Notes under the pieces: generated by a model
Told to the model about the DNA's origin: nothing
The model's input: the letters and a program-made list of their open reading frames with translations, nothing else
Database searches by the model: none
Assembly: GCA_036733925.1 (NCBI GenBank)
Contig: DAIMZO010000013.1
Location: 1-53,448, forward strand
Source of the DNA: UBA2897 sp036733925
Lineage (GTDB): Bacteria > Bacillota > Negativicutes > Selenomonadales > Selenomonadaceae
Direction: 5' to 3'
Length of the DNA stretch: 53,448 bases
Shown: positions 25,074 to 33,278 of the stretch, one piece after another
Layout of the letters: each line of letters opens with the position of its first letter
Position numbering within the stretch: position 1 is the first letter of the stretch
Program-made: the position numbers and the translations under genes

Positions 25074-26064
25074 ACTGCAAATGATGATACTGACCATCAT
25101 CGCGCTTGCGCTGCTGTTTGATTTCATCAATGGATTCCATGATACGGCAAACGCGATTGCGACGTCGGTCTCCACAAGAGCCCTGCATCCGAGCCATGCT
25201 GTCATCATGGCGGCAGTGCTGAACTTCGCTGGCGCGATGTATTCGACGGGCGTCGCGAAAACCATCGGCGGAGACATCGTCAGCAGCCCGCAGATGGTCG
25301 ATGAGCATGTCCTGATTGCAGCATTGGCGGGTTCCGTCATCTGGAATCTACTCACCTGGTGGTTTGCGCTGCCGTCGAGCTCGTCACACGCACTGGTCGG
25401 CGGCATCATCGGCGCGGTGCTGATCTCGGTCGGCTCGACCGGCCTGAACTTCTGGGGCATCGGGAAAATCATCATTTCCCTGATTGCCTCCCCGTGCATC
25501 GCCATCGTGACCGGCTGTTGCGTGATGCTGTTGCTTTACCGGATATTCGGGAACTTCAGCCCGTCATCGGTCAACCATAAGTTCAAGAAGTTGCAGATCC
25601 TCTCGGCGGCGGCCATGGCATTTTCCCATGGCTCGAACGACGCGCAGAAGTCCATGGGTATCATCACGCTGGCCCTGCTCTCGAGCGGTTATCTGACGGA
25701 GTTCGAGGTGCCGACGGATGTCAAGATCCTCTGCGCGACGGCGATGGCGTGCGGCACGGCAATCGGCGGCTGGCGCATCATCAAGACCATCGGCGGCAAG
25801 ATCTTCAAGCTCGAGCCAATTTCTGGCTTTGCGTCGGATCTGAACTCGTCCATCGTCATTTTCTCTGCGACCTTGCTTCATCTGCCGGTCAGTACGACGC
25901 ATGTCGTTTCCGGGTCAATCATGGGCGTCGGCACGGCAAAGCGCGTCAACGCCGTGCGCTGGGGCGTGGCACAGCAGATGGTCGTGGCATGGGTACTGAC
26001 CATCCCGTGCACGGCAGCGATAGGCGCTGTAGCCTATCTGATCGTCAAGGCCATCTTTGTGTGA
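25066..26064 (+). CDS. pit: Inorganic phosphate transporter, PiT family
   Basis: This inner-membrane carrier takes up phosphate, usually as a metal-phosphate complex with protons. The 332-aa protein has about ten membrane segments and the two PiT signature repeats: DFINGFHDTANAIAT near the N-terminus and FSHGSNDAQKSMG in the middle. ATG 25066 lies inside the end of the DUF47 gene, so the pair is coupled. A large hairpin follows. Confidence 0.94.
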   Translation: MPELQMMILTIIALALLFDFINGFHDTANAIATSVSTRALHPSHAVIMAAVLNFAGAMYSTGVAKTIGGDIVSSPQMVDEHVLIAALAGSVIWNLLTWWFALPSSSSHALVGGIIGAVLISVGSTGLNFWGIGKIIISLIASPCIAIVTGCCVMLLLYRIFGNFSPSSVNHKFKKLQILSAAAMAFSHGSNDAQKSMGIITLALLSSGYLTEFEVPTDVKILCATAMACGTAIGGWRIIKTIGGKIFKLEPISGFASDLNSSIVIFSATLLHLPVSTTHVVSGSIMGVGTAKRVNAVRWGVAQQMVVAWVLTIPCTAAIGAVAYLIVKAIFV

Positions 26065-26095
26065 TTATCAGATGATCGATGAAAAAGAATAAGTG

Positions 26096-26172
26096 AAAAT
26101 CCTCCCCCGCGGGGGAGGGGAATACAAGTGAAGGGGTTACGGCCTCGCATTCCCCTCCTTCCGGGGGATTTT
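26096..26172 (+). terminator. Long GC-rich hairpin after pit, terminator or dispersed repeat
   Basis: The arm from about 26097 (AAAATCCTCCC) to 26122 pairs imperfectly with 26149-26173 (ATTCCCCTCC to GGGATTTTG), followed by TTTTT. The left arm also holds its own CCCCCGCGGGGG palindrome at 26104-26115. Function as a terminator fits. The shape also fits an intergenic repeat family. Confidence 0.75.
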
Positions 26173-26192
26173 GTTTTTAGAAGGTGCGGAAC

Positions 26193-27851
26193 ATGGAAGA
26201 ACAGAAAACGTGGACGATTGTGCAGGAACGTCAGATGCTTCTGAATCTCGCGGCTGATGCGCAGCCGGATTACGCGACGCCGATCGTCGCAGCCATCGTG
26301 AACGGGCGGATCCGGGATCTGCAGGATTACGGAGTAAAGGGGGATGAGATTTCCTTCATCGAAGAAAATACGCCCATCGGATGGAATATCTATCAGCGTT
26401 CGGTGCTGTTCCTGCTGATTACGGCGATATCGGAGCTCTATCCGGGCGTCGAGGTCACGGCGAAATTCACGGCGAACAAGGGCCTGTTCTGTGAGGTCGC
26501 TGGCAAGGAATGGATTCTTGACGGCGGGCGGACGAAGCGGATTGCAAAGGCGATGAAGCGCATTGCGCGCGAAGACCGCGTGATTCGCAAGCAGAGCCTG
26601 ACGCGCGAGGCTGCGGTAAAGCTCTTTGAGCAGGAACATCAAAGCGCAAAGGCGAGCCTGATTACGTCGCTCTCGCAGAAACAGGTCAGCATCTATTCCT
26701 GCGGCGGCTGCAAGGATTATCTGTACGGCGCGATGGTGCCGCGCACCGGGCTGCTCGAGGAATTTGCGGTGGACTACGAGGCGCCGGGATTACTGATCCG
26801 CACGCCAGACATGACGACGGATGGCAAGGTGCATTCGCTCGTCCGGCAGCCGAAGCTCAGCCACATGCTCGCAGAGAGCAAGGAATGGGCGCACATCCTG
26901 CATTGCAGCTATGTCTCCGACCTCAACCGCCTGAACCGCGAGGGGAAGATCGACGAGGTCATCCGCGTGTCAGAGGCGCTGCAGGAGAAGCATATCGCCA
27001 GGATTGCGGACTATGTCGCGGCGCATCGCGACCGCATCCGCCTCGTGTTGATTGCGGGACCGTCTTCCTCGGGCAAGACTTCCTTTGCTCAACGTCTGCG
27101 CGTGCAGATACGCACGAACGGGCTCGTCCCGGTATCTATATCGCTCGATGACTATTTCAAGAACCGTGAGGATACGCCGAAGACGTCGGAGGGGAAATAC
27201 GATTATGAGAGCCTGCGGGCGCTCGATACGAATCTCTTCAATCAGAATATGCTCGACCTCATGAACGGCAAAGAGGTGCAACTGCCGACGTACAATTTCG
27301 TCACGGGCGAACGCGAATGGGACGATAAGAAAAAGATCGTCCTCGGGGCAGGGCAGCCGGTCATCGTTGAGGGCATCCACGGGCTCAATGAGGAGCTCTC
27401 CGCATCGATTCCGCGCGACAAGAAGCTGAAGATTTATATCTCGGCGCTCGCGCAGCTCAACATCGACGCGCATAACCGCGTGCCGACCACGGACGCGCGT
27501 CTGCTGCGCCGTCTCGTGCGCGACAAGCAGTTCCGTGACTCCAGCGCGGAGAAGACCCTGCTGCAATGGCCGGATGTGCGTGCAGGGGAGGAGCGCAATA
27601 TCTTCCCGTATCAGGAGGATGCGGATGTCATGTTTAACTCCGCGCTGATCTACGAGATCGGCGTCCTGAAGCGTTACGCGCGGCCAATCCTCGAGGAAGT
27701 CAAAGCGGATTCTCCGGTTTACACCGAGGCGCAGCGGCTGCTCGATTTCTTCCAGTATTTCGACGACATCACAGCGGAGGACGATATCCCGAACAACTCC
27801 CTGCTCCGAGAATTCATCGGCCATTCGGTCTTCTTCAAAGAGCAGTGGTGA
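26193..27851 (+). CDS. Nucleoside kinase (uridine kinase-like) with TGS/ThrRS-like N-terminus
   Basis: The C-terminal half is a P-loop uridine kinase/phosphoribulokinase domain: GPSSSGKT from residue 289, SLDDYFKNRE and a VPTTDARLLRRLVRD segment. The N-terminal half (about 40-230) resembles the threonyl-tRNA synthetase editing-side region found in this family of 550-aa kinases. It probably phosphorylates uridine or a related nucleoside in salvage. ATG 26193 has AGAAGG 8 bases upstream and is preferred over GTG 26184. It stands two genes before thrS. Confidence 0.88.
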   Translation: MEEQKTWTIVQERQMLLNLAADAQPDYATPIVAAIVNGRIRDLQDYGVKGDEISFIEENTPIGWNIYQRSVLFLLITAISELYPGVEVTAKFTANKGLFCEVAGKEWILDGGRTKRIAKAMKRIAREDRVIRKQSLTREAAVKLFEQEHQSAKASLITSLSQKQVSIYSCGGCKDYLYGAMVPRTGLLEEFAVDYEAPGLLIRTPDMTTDGKVHSLVRQPKLSHMLAESKEWAHILHCSYVSDLNRLNREGKIDEVIRVSEALQEKHIARIADYVAAHRDRIRLVLIAGPSSSGKTSFAQRLRVQIRTNGLVPVSISLDDYFKNREDTPKTSEGKYDYESLRALDTNLFNQNMLDLMNGKEVQLPTYNFVTGEREWDDKKKIVLGAGQPVIVEGIHGLNEELSASIPRDKKLKIYISALAQLNIDAHNRVPTTDARLLRRLVRDKQFRDSSAEKTLLQWPDVRAGEERNIFPYQEDADVMFNSALIYEIGVLKRYARPILEEVKADSPVYTEAQRLLDFFQYFDDITAEDDIPNNSLLREFIGHSVFFKEQW

Positions 27852-27896
27852 GGATAAACAGATTTTTATGAATCAAGAAGAAAAGAAGGTATCGGT

Positions 27897-28457
27897 ATGG
27901 CAAGATTGACATTGGCACAGGCGAAAGAAATCCTGAAAAAGACGACGACGGAGGAACATCTGTTCAAGCATGCGGCGGCGGTGTCCGCTGCAATGGGTGC
28001 GATGGCTGAGCATTTCGGAGCAGATAAGGATTACTGGGAGGCTGTCGGCTATCTGCATGATGTCGATTATGAGAAGTATCCGGAAGAGCATTGCCATCAC
28101 GTCCGCGAACTCCTGGACGGGGAAAAGGTCGATGAGGAGGCAATCCGCGCCATCATCTCGCATGGCTACGGTCTAACGGGTGTCGAGGAAAAGCCAGAGA
28201 CGGATATGGAAAAAAGCCTCTACACCGTCGATGAACTCACGGGAATCGTAGAGGCTTATGCGCTCATGCGGCCGACGCATTTCGACGGCATGAAAGTCAA
28301 ATCGTTCAAGAAGAAGTACAAGGACAAGCGCTTCGCCGCAGGCTGCAACCGCGACGTGATCGATCAAGGCTTCGAGATGCTCGGCATGGAGCCCGCTGAG
28401 GTCATGGAGCTCACGATAAACGGCATGGCTGCGCATCAGGAAGAGCTCGGCTTCTGA
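27897..28457 (+). CDS. HD-domain metal-dependent hydrolase
   Basis: HD proteins are metal-dependent phosphohydrolases, often acting on nucleotides. In this 186-aa protein the pattern is H in HLFKHAAAV, HD in YLHDVDYEKYPEEH, and a later ISHGY with Asp in TVDELTG. It resembles small stand-alone HD proteins of unknown substrate. ATG 27897 follows AAGAAGGTATCGGT. It is 45 bases after the nucleoside kinase. A terminator follows. Confidence 0.85.
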   Translation: MARLTLAQAKEILKKTTTEEHLFKHAAAVSAAMGAMAEHFGADKDYWEAVGYLHDVDYEKYPEEHCHHVRELLDGEKVDEEAIRAIISHGYGLTGVEEKPETDMEKSLYTVDELTGIVEAYALMRPTHFDGMKVKSFKKKYKDKRFAAGCNRDVIDQGFEMLGMEPAEVMELTINGMAAHQEELGF

Positions 28458-28462
28458 CCAAA

Positions 28463-28540
28463 GCAGCGATTTCTCCGGACATCTCCGCTGGTGCAGGAAA
28501 GCCTGCTGGCGGACTCAGCGGATGAAATCGCCGCTTTTTC
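28463..28540 (+). terminator. Large branched terminator after the HD gene
   Basis: AGCAGCGATTTC (28463-28474) pairs with GAAATCGCCGCT (28524-28535), and nested pairs fill the interior (TCCGCTGG with a GCAGG/CCTGC hairpin). It is followed by a T run. It isolates the thrS promoter. Confidence 0.85.
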
Positions 28541-28625
28541 CGCCGCTCTTATGGTCGATCGGCATTTCTTGCCCGCAGGGATGCCCAAAGAGCCTAAAAA
28601 AGCCTGAAATTTTTCCTGAGAAGCC

Positions 28626-28654
28626 TTGACAGCATGCGCGGGGCGTCCTATAAT
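28626..28654 (+). promoter_or_regulatory. Consensus sigma-70 promoter for thrS
   Basis: Perfect TTGACA (28626-28631), 17-base spacer, perfect TATAAT (28649-28654). The strongest promoter in the window, placed directly before the T-box leader. Confidence 0.93.
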
Positions 28655-28914
28655 ACGAGACATAAACAAGATAACAGCAAAGGCTAGGACAAAGATAAGA
28701 CCGTTTGCCAGAACGCCAAGAGAGGGGCACAGATGCTGAGAGTGCCCTGCGGAAAGGGAGCGGCCACGGCTTTCGAGCTGCCAGCGGGAAAGATGAGTAT
28801 CGCCGGACGGAACAAACTCCGTTAACAAGACTTGAGCGGCCTGCAGGATACTGCGGGCAATCAGGGTGGAACCACGAAGCATGAACCTCGTCCCTATATT
28901 GGGACGGGGCTTTT
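28655..28914 (+). promoter_or_regulatory. T-box riboswitch controlling thrS
   Basis: The leader binds uncharged tRNA and then lets transcription pass. The conserved T-box AGGGTGGAACCACG is at 28863-28876. It is followed by an intrinsic terminator, CCTCGTCCC (28886-28894) with GGGACGGGG (28901-28909) and TTTT. Upstream, AGAGAG and a GGGCAC/GTGCCC stem with a TGAGAG loop edge (about 28720-28745) look like the distal end of Stem I. The specifier should be a Thr codon; an ACG at 28766-28768 is one candidate, but I could not fold Stem I with certainty. Confidence 0.93.
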
Positions 28915-28936
28915 CTATTTTAGGAGGGGAATACAA

Positions 28937-30856
28937 ATGCTAAATATCACGATGAAAGACGGCAGCGTCCGCCAGGCAGAAGAAGGAACTTCGCTGATGG
29001 ATTTTGCAAAATCCGTCAGCAACAGCCTTGCAAAGAAGGTACTTGTCGCGAAAGTGGACAATGAGGTCGTTGATATCCCGACGCAGCTCACGAAGGACTG
29101 CAAGGTCGAGTTCCTGACGTTTGACGACGCGGACGGCCGCTGGGCACTGCGCCATACGGCTTCCCATATCCTCGCACAGGCGGTCAAGCACGTGTTCAAG
29201 GATGAGCAGGTCAAGCTCGCCATCGGACCGGCTATCGACAACGGCTTCTACTATGACTTCGATATGGAGCACCGTCTGAACGACGATGACCTCCGCACCA
29301 TCGAAAAGGAAATGAAGCACATTGTCAAGGAGAACCTGAAGCTCGAGCGCAAGGAAATCTCCCGCGAGGATGCGCTGAAGCTTTTCGAAGAAAAGGGCGA
29401 GGACTACAAGGTCGAGCTCATCAACGACCTGCCGGAAGGCGAACTCATCACGACCTATACGCAGGGCGATTTCACGGATCTCTGCGCTGGCCCGCACGTC
29501 GTTTCGACGGGCAAGGTCAAGGCGTTCAAGCTCATGAGCGTCGCTGGTGCTTACTGGCGCGGCGATGAGCACAACAAGATGCTCCAGCGCATCTACGGCA
29601 CGGCGTTCGAGAAGCAGAGCGACCTCGATGATTACCTGCACATGCTCGAGGAGGCCAAGAAGCGCGACCACCGCAAGCTCGGCAAGGAACTCGACCTGTT
29701 CTCGTTGCATGAGGAAGGCCCGGGCTTCCCGTTCTTCCATCCGAACGGCATGGTCATCCGCAACGAGCTGATCAACTACTGGCGCGAGGTACATCGCCGC
29801 TATGGCTACCAGGAAATCAAAACCCCGATGATCCTGAACCGCAAGCTCTGGGAGACTTCCGGTCACTGGGATCATTACAAAGACAATATGTATTTCACGA
29901 AGATTGACGGCGAGGACTACGCCATCAAACCGATGAACTGCCCGGGCGGCATGCTCGTCTACAATTCGAAGCAGCGCAGCTACCGTGACCTGCCGCTCCG
30001 CCTCGGCGAGCTCGGCCTCGTACACCGTCATGAGAAATCCGGTGAGCTCCACGGCCTGTTCCGCGTCCGCAACTTCACGCAGGACGATGCGCATCTGTTC
30101 GTGACGCCGGCTCAGGTTGAGGGTGAGATCCAGCACACGATCGACCTGTTCGATGAAGTCTACAAGACGTTCGGCCTGACGTATGTCGCCGAGCTCTCGA
30201 CGCGCCCGGATGATTCGATGGGCTCGGATGAGGACTGGGAGCTCGCAACGAACGGCTTGCGCAAAGCCCTCGAGCACCGCGGCCTCAACTACATCGTCAA
30301 CGAAGGTGACGGCGCATTCTACGGCCCGAAGATCGACTTCCATCTGAAAGACTCCATCGGCCGTACGTGGCAGTGCGGTACGATCCAGTACGATATGCAG
30401 ATGCCGGAGAAGTTCGACCTGACCTATGTCGGTGAGGACGGCGAGAAGCATCGCCCCATCATGCTGCACCGCGTGGTCTACGGCTCCATCGAGCGCTTCA
30501 TCGGCATCCTGATCGAGAACTACGCCGGCGCTTTCCCGGTCTGGCTCGCACCGGTCCAGGCAAAGATTCTGCCAATCACGGACAAGCAGTCCGATTATGC
30601 GTGGAACCTCTATCATAAACTGTTCGACCTGAACCTCCGCGTCGATGTCGACGACCGCAACGAGAAGGTCGGCAAGAAGATCCGCGAAGCTCAGGTCAAG
30701 AAGGTTCCGTACCAGCTCGTCATCGGCGACCAGGAAGCGGCCGACGGCACCGTCACGGTTCGCAAACACGGCGAGAAAGATTCCGTGACGATAAAAGTCG
30801 ACGACTTCATCGCCTACATCCAGGACAAGATTGCCACGAGAGATCAGAAATATTGA
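28937..30856 (+). CDS. thrS: Threonyl-tRNA synthetase
   Basis: ThrS charges tRNA-Thr and edits Ser-tRNA-Thr. The 639-aa protein has the TGS domain (1-62), the editing domain with HTASH and CAGPHV, and the class II catalytic core with MNCPGGM, RHEKSGEL and GLFRVRNFTQDDAH. The C-terminal anticodon-binding domain starts near 540. ATG 28937 follows TAGGAGGGG; longer frames run back into the T-box and are not used. A terminator follows. Confidence 0.97.
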   Translation: MLNITMKDGSVRQAEEGTSLMDFAKSVSNSLAKKVLVAKVDNEVVDIPTQLTKDCKVEFLTFDDADGRWALRHTASHILAQAVKHVFKDEQVKLAIGPAIDNGFYYDFDMEHRLNDDDLRTIEKEMKHIVKENLKLERKEISREDALKLFEEKGEDYKVELINDLPEGELITTYTQGDFTDLCAGPHVVSTGKVKAFKLMSVAGAYWRGDEHNKMLQRIYGTAFEKQSDLDDYLHMLEEAKKRDHRKLGKELDLFSLHEEGPGFPFFHPNGMVIRNELINYWREVHRRYGYQEIKTPMILNRKLWETSGHWDHYKDNMYFTKIDGEDYAIKPMNCPGGMLVYNSKQRSYRDLPLRLGELGLVHRHEKSGELHGLFRVRNFTQDDAHLFVTPAQVEGEIQHTIDLFDEVYKTFGLTYVAELSTRPDDSMGSDEDWELATNGLRKALEHRGLNYIVNEGDGAFYGPKIDFHLKDSIGRTWQCGTIQYDMQMPEKFDLTYVGEDGEKHRPIMLHRVVYGSIERFIGILIENYAGAFPVWLAPVQAKILPITDKQSDYAWNLYHKLFDLNLRVDVDDRNEKVGKKIREAQVKKVPYQLVIGDQEAADGTVTVRKHGEKDSVTIKVDDFIAYIQDKIATRDQKY

Positions 30857-30885
30857 TTCTATTGAATTAAAATCGAATCAGTGAC

Positions 30886-30934
30886 AAAAGGTTGTTGCTA
30901 GGGTGAGCTTTCGCTCTTGCAGCAACCTTTTTGT
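30886..30934 (+). terminator. Terminator after thrS
   Basis: AAAAGGTTGTTGC (30886-30898) pairs with GCAGCAACCTTTTT (30919-30932) around a small inner hairpin; T run follows. Confidence 0.88.
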
Positions 30935-31068
30935 TATTCATGCGGAAAATCATATCAGCAAATAGCTCGTTGGATGACAAAAACGTCGTGTCCTGCGTCC
31001 ACAGATTTACACATGATGATGCATATCGACTTTTCCTTTGTGTATTATTCATTACTTTGATATAATAG

Positions 31069-31841
31069 ATGAAAGCAGAAAGCGAAATCTCGCTTCGTCT
31101 GCAGGATTTCTTTCAAGACAAGCGTTTTTTCCTGGACAGCGACAAAATCAGCGAGGACGATAAGAGACAGATTCAGATCTTCTTGGCTGGCGAGAGCAAA
31201 CCGATGCAGAATGAAAGGGCTCTCTCGTTTCTGCTGCGTCTCTATTCGACCTTTCGGCGCAACGGACATCTATAATCCGTGGTCGGTCGTCAATTATTTC
31301 GCACACCGATGCGAACCCAATTCGGAAGTCATGTCAGTTTACCGTGTTGAAATCCTCCGACGTTTCCAGCGCAGGCTGCAGATTACGGATATGGAGAAAC
31401 TCATGCAAGCTCTGCTCTGTGGAAAGGAGGGGACTGTGCAGGACGAATTGTCTTATTACTTGGAAGTTCTGGTCAGCACATTTGACACGGGCGGCAGAGA
31501 ATCTTTTTACCATGGTTTCGTCCTTGGCATGACGGCTATGCTTGTACCAGATTATGAGGTGCGTTCGAACCGGGAATCGGGCAGAGGCCGGTNNNNNNNN
31601 NNNNNNNNNNNNNNNNNNNNNNNNNNNNNNNNNNAGTTGTGTTCTGCCTGAATTCAAAGTGGCAGGAAAAGGCGAAAAAATGGAAACAAAGGCTGGAGAG
31701 ACATTAGAGCAGATAGAAGCCAGGGATTACATCTCGGAATTCCGTGAGCGGAGCATCCACAAGGTCTACAGCTATGGCATCGCTTTCTGCGGGAAAGAAC
31801 CTTTTGTAAAAATGCGAAAAAACCAGTTGACGGCAGTATGA
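31069..31841 (+). pseudogene. Decayed AAA-ATPase-like/PD-(D/E)XK protein (PF09820/PF08011 type)
   Basis: Pieces of one family lie in at least two frames. 31069-31275 codes a charged segment ending LLRLYSTF. From about 31250 another frame reads IYNPWSVVNYFA, then SFYHGFVLGMTA and YEVRSNRESGRGR up to the gap. After the gap EFKVAGKGE, then QIEARDYISEF and SYGIAFCGKE continue the nuclease domain. No P-loop ATPase domain lies upstream, so the front is missing, and a frameshift falls near 31250. The change of frame across the N gap may be due only to gap size. These proteins are often repeated and decayed in gut bacteria; their role is unclear. Confidence 0.75.
31593..31634. other. Assembly gap of 42 N
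   Basis: Unknown bases inside the decayed nuclease gene, where the catalytic Asp of the PD-(D/E)XK core would be expected. Such genes often occur in several similar copies, which would explain the break. Confidence 0.99.
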
Positions 31842-31855
31842 TGCCGTGCTATAAT
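31827..31855 (+). promoter_or_regulatory. Sigma-70 promoter for infC-rpmI-rplT
   Basis: TTGACG (31827-31832), 17-base spacer, TATAAT (31850-31855). It overlaps the last codons of the decayed gene. Confidence 0.85.
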
Positions 31856-31861
31856 AGTTTT

Positions 31862-31975
31862 TGTTTTGAGAAAGCAAGTAGAAGCCACCGCTTCTCACCT
31901 GCGGACGATGTTGATTCGTGCGTCGGGTTCATAAGATGAAATCTTTTGAGAGGTGGCAGTTTGCCGCCTCTTTTT
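31862..31975 (+). promoter_or_regulatory. infC leader with attenuator (L20-leader type)
   Basis: The transcript leader holds AGAAGCCACCGCTTCT (about 31877-31893), an early hairpin. It then has an intrinsic terminator, GAGGTGGC (31950-31957) with GCCGCCTC (31963-31970) and TTTTT, before the infC ribosome site. Firmicute infC-rpmI-rplT operons are commonly regulated by L20 binding to such leaders with premature termination. Assignment to that family is by position and layout. Confidence 0.7.
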
Positions 31976-32010
31976 ATTGGATACGGAAAACTATAGGAGG
32001 TGCATGTATC

Positions 32011-32604
32011 ATTAGCAGGGACTCATTACGAATCAATGAGCAGATTCACGTCCGCGAGGTGCGCGTGACGAGTGCATCGGGTGAACAGCTCGGCATCATG
32101 CCGACGCGCGATGCGCTCCGCATGGCGGAGGAACAGCATCTCGACCTCGTCGAGGTTGCGCCGAAGGCAAAGCCGCCGGTCTGCCGCATCATGGATTTCG
32201 GCAAGTACCGTTACGAGCAGCAGAAACGCGAGAAGGAAGCCCGCAAGAAGCAGAAGGTCATCAACATCAAGGAGGTCAAGCTCCGCCCGAATATCGAGCA
32301 GCATGACTTTGATGTGAAGGTCAAGAATGCGGTTCGTTTCCTCGGTGAGGGCAACAAGGTCAAGGTAACAATCATGTTCCGCGGCCGCGAGCTGTCCCAT
32401 CCGGAACTCGGGCGCGAGCTTCTCGCACGCGTCGCGGATACGCTTGGCGACGAGGTTTCGATCGAACGGCATGCGAAGCTCGAGGGCAAGAACATGTCGA
32501 TGGTCGTCGCCAATAAATCCAAATCATCGAAGAACAAGAAGGCTTCTCACAACAATCATCAGAAGCCCCAGATTGAGGGAGGAAATTCTAATGCCAAAGA
32601 TTAA
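32011..32604 (+). CDS. infC: Translation initiation factor IF-3
   Basis: IF-3 binds the 30S subunit and checks the start codon. The roughly 197-aa protein has the N-domain from RINEQIHVREVRV, the basic linker (KREKEARKKQK) and the C-domain with GNKVKVTIMFRGRE, plus a Lys/Asn-rich tail. No ATG or GTG suits the family start. AGGAGG at 31995-32000 lies 10 bases before ATT 32011 and 7 before ATC 32008, so initiation at ATT or ATC is likely, as known for infC elsewhere. In-frame ATGs further up (31936 and before) fall in the attenuator. rpmI begins inside the last 14 bases. Confidence 0.95.
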   Translation: MSRDSLRINEQIHVREVRVTSASGEQLGIMPTRDALRMAEEQHLDLVEVAPKAKPPVCRIMDFGKYRYEQQKREKEARKKQKVINIKEVKLRPNIEQHDFDVKVKNAVRFLGEGNKVKVTIMFRGRELSHPELGRELLARVADTLGDEVSIERHAKLEGKNMSMVVANKSKSSKNKKASHNNHQKPQIEGGNSNAKD

Positions 32605-32788
32605 GACTCGCAGAGCAGCTGCAAAACGCTTCACGGCTACGGGCAGCGGTGAATTCAAACGCAACAAGGCTTTCAAGAGCCACATTCTCGAGAAGAAGAC
32701 GCCGAAACGCAAGCGCAACCTGCGCAAAGCGGCTATCGCTACGTCCGCGGATTACAAGCGCGTCAAGAAGATGCTTCCGTACGCATAA
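32591..32788 (+). CDS. rpmI: 50S ribosomal protein L35
   Basis: A 65-aa very basic protein with the L35 start MPKIKTRRAAAKRF and a TPKRKRNLRKA segment. ATG 32591 has GAGGGAGG upstream, within the end of infC, so the two overlap by 14 bases and are translationally coupled. Middle gene of the conserved infC-rpmI-rplT operon. Confidence 0.97.
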   Translation: MPKIKTRRAAAKRFTATGSGEFKRNKAFKSHILEKKTPKRKRNLRKAAIATSADYKRVKKMLPYA

Positions 32789-32827
32789 TTCTGCGTACAT
32801 CGATTCGTCATACAGGAGGAATAAAAC

Positions 32828-33181
32828 ATGCCAAGAGTTAAAGTCGGCGTTACGGCACATAGACGTCATAAGAAGATCCTGAAGCTCGCGAAGGGCTACA
32901 AGGGCTCGAAGAGCAAGCAGTTCAAGAAAGCAAACGAAACGGTCATGAAGGCTGGCTTCTATGCCCGCCGCGACCGCCGCGCAAAGAAGGGCAACTTCCG
33001 CCGTCTCTGGATTGCTCGCATCAATGCCGCTGCACGCACGAACGGCATTTCTTACAGCAAGCTCATCTGTGGCCTCACGAAGGCTGGCGTTGAGGTCAAC
33101 CGTAAGATGCTCGCAGACCTCGCGGTTTCGGATGCTGCAGCATTCACGAAGCTCGTCGACGTTGCGAAAGAGAACCAGTAA
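32828..33181 (+). CDS. rplT: 50S ribosomal protein L20
   Basis: L20 is an early 23S rRNA binding protein and, in Firmicutes, represses its own operon through the leader. The 117-aa protein has the L20 pattern with MPRVKVGVTAHRRHKKILK, YARRDRRAKKGNFRRLW and a C-terminal globular part. ATG 32828 follows CAGGAGG. Last gene of the operon; only a weak hairpin and T run near 33230-33248 follows. Confidence 0.97.
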   Translation: MPRVKVGVTAHRRHKKILKLAKGYKGSKSKQFKKANETVMKAGFYARRDRRAKKGNFRRLWIARINAAARTNGISYSKLICGLTKAGVEVNRKMLADLAVSDAAAFTKLVDVAKENQ

Positions 33182-33278
33182 GATTCATTCTTGCGAAGGC
33201 AAGGTTCAATAGGGTCATGGCATCAGGCTGGCCTTGTTGGGCCTTTTTCGTTTTCATATTTTGGAGAAAGCTGAAGCT

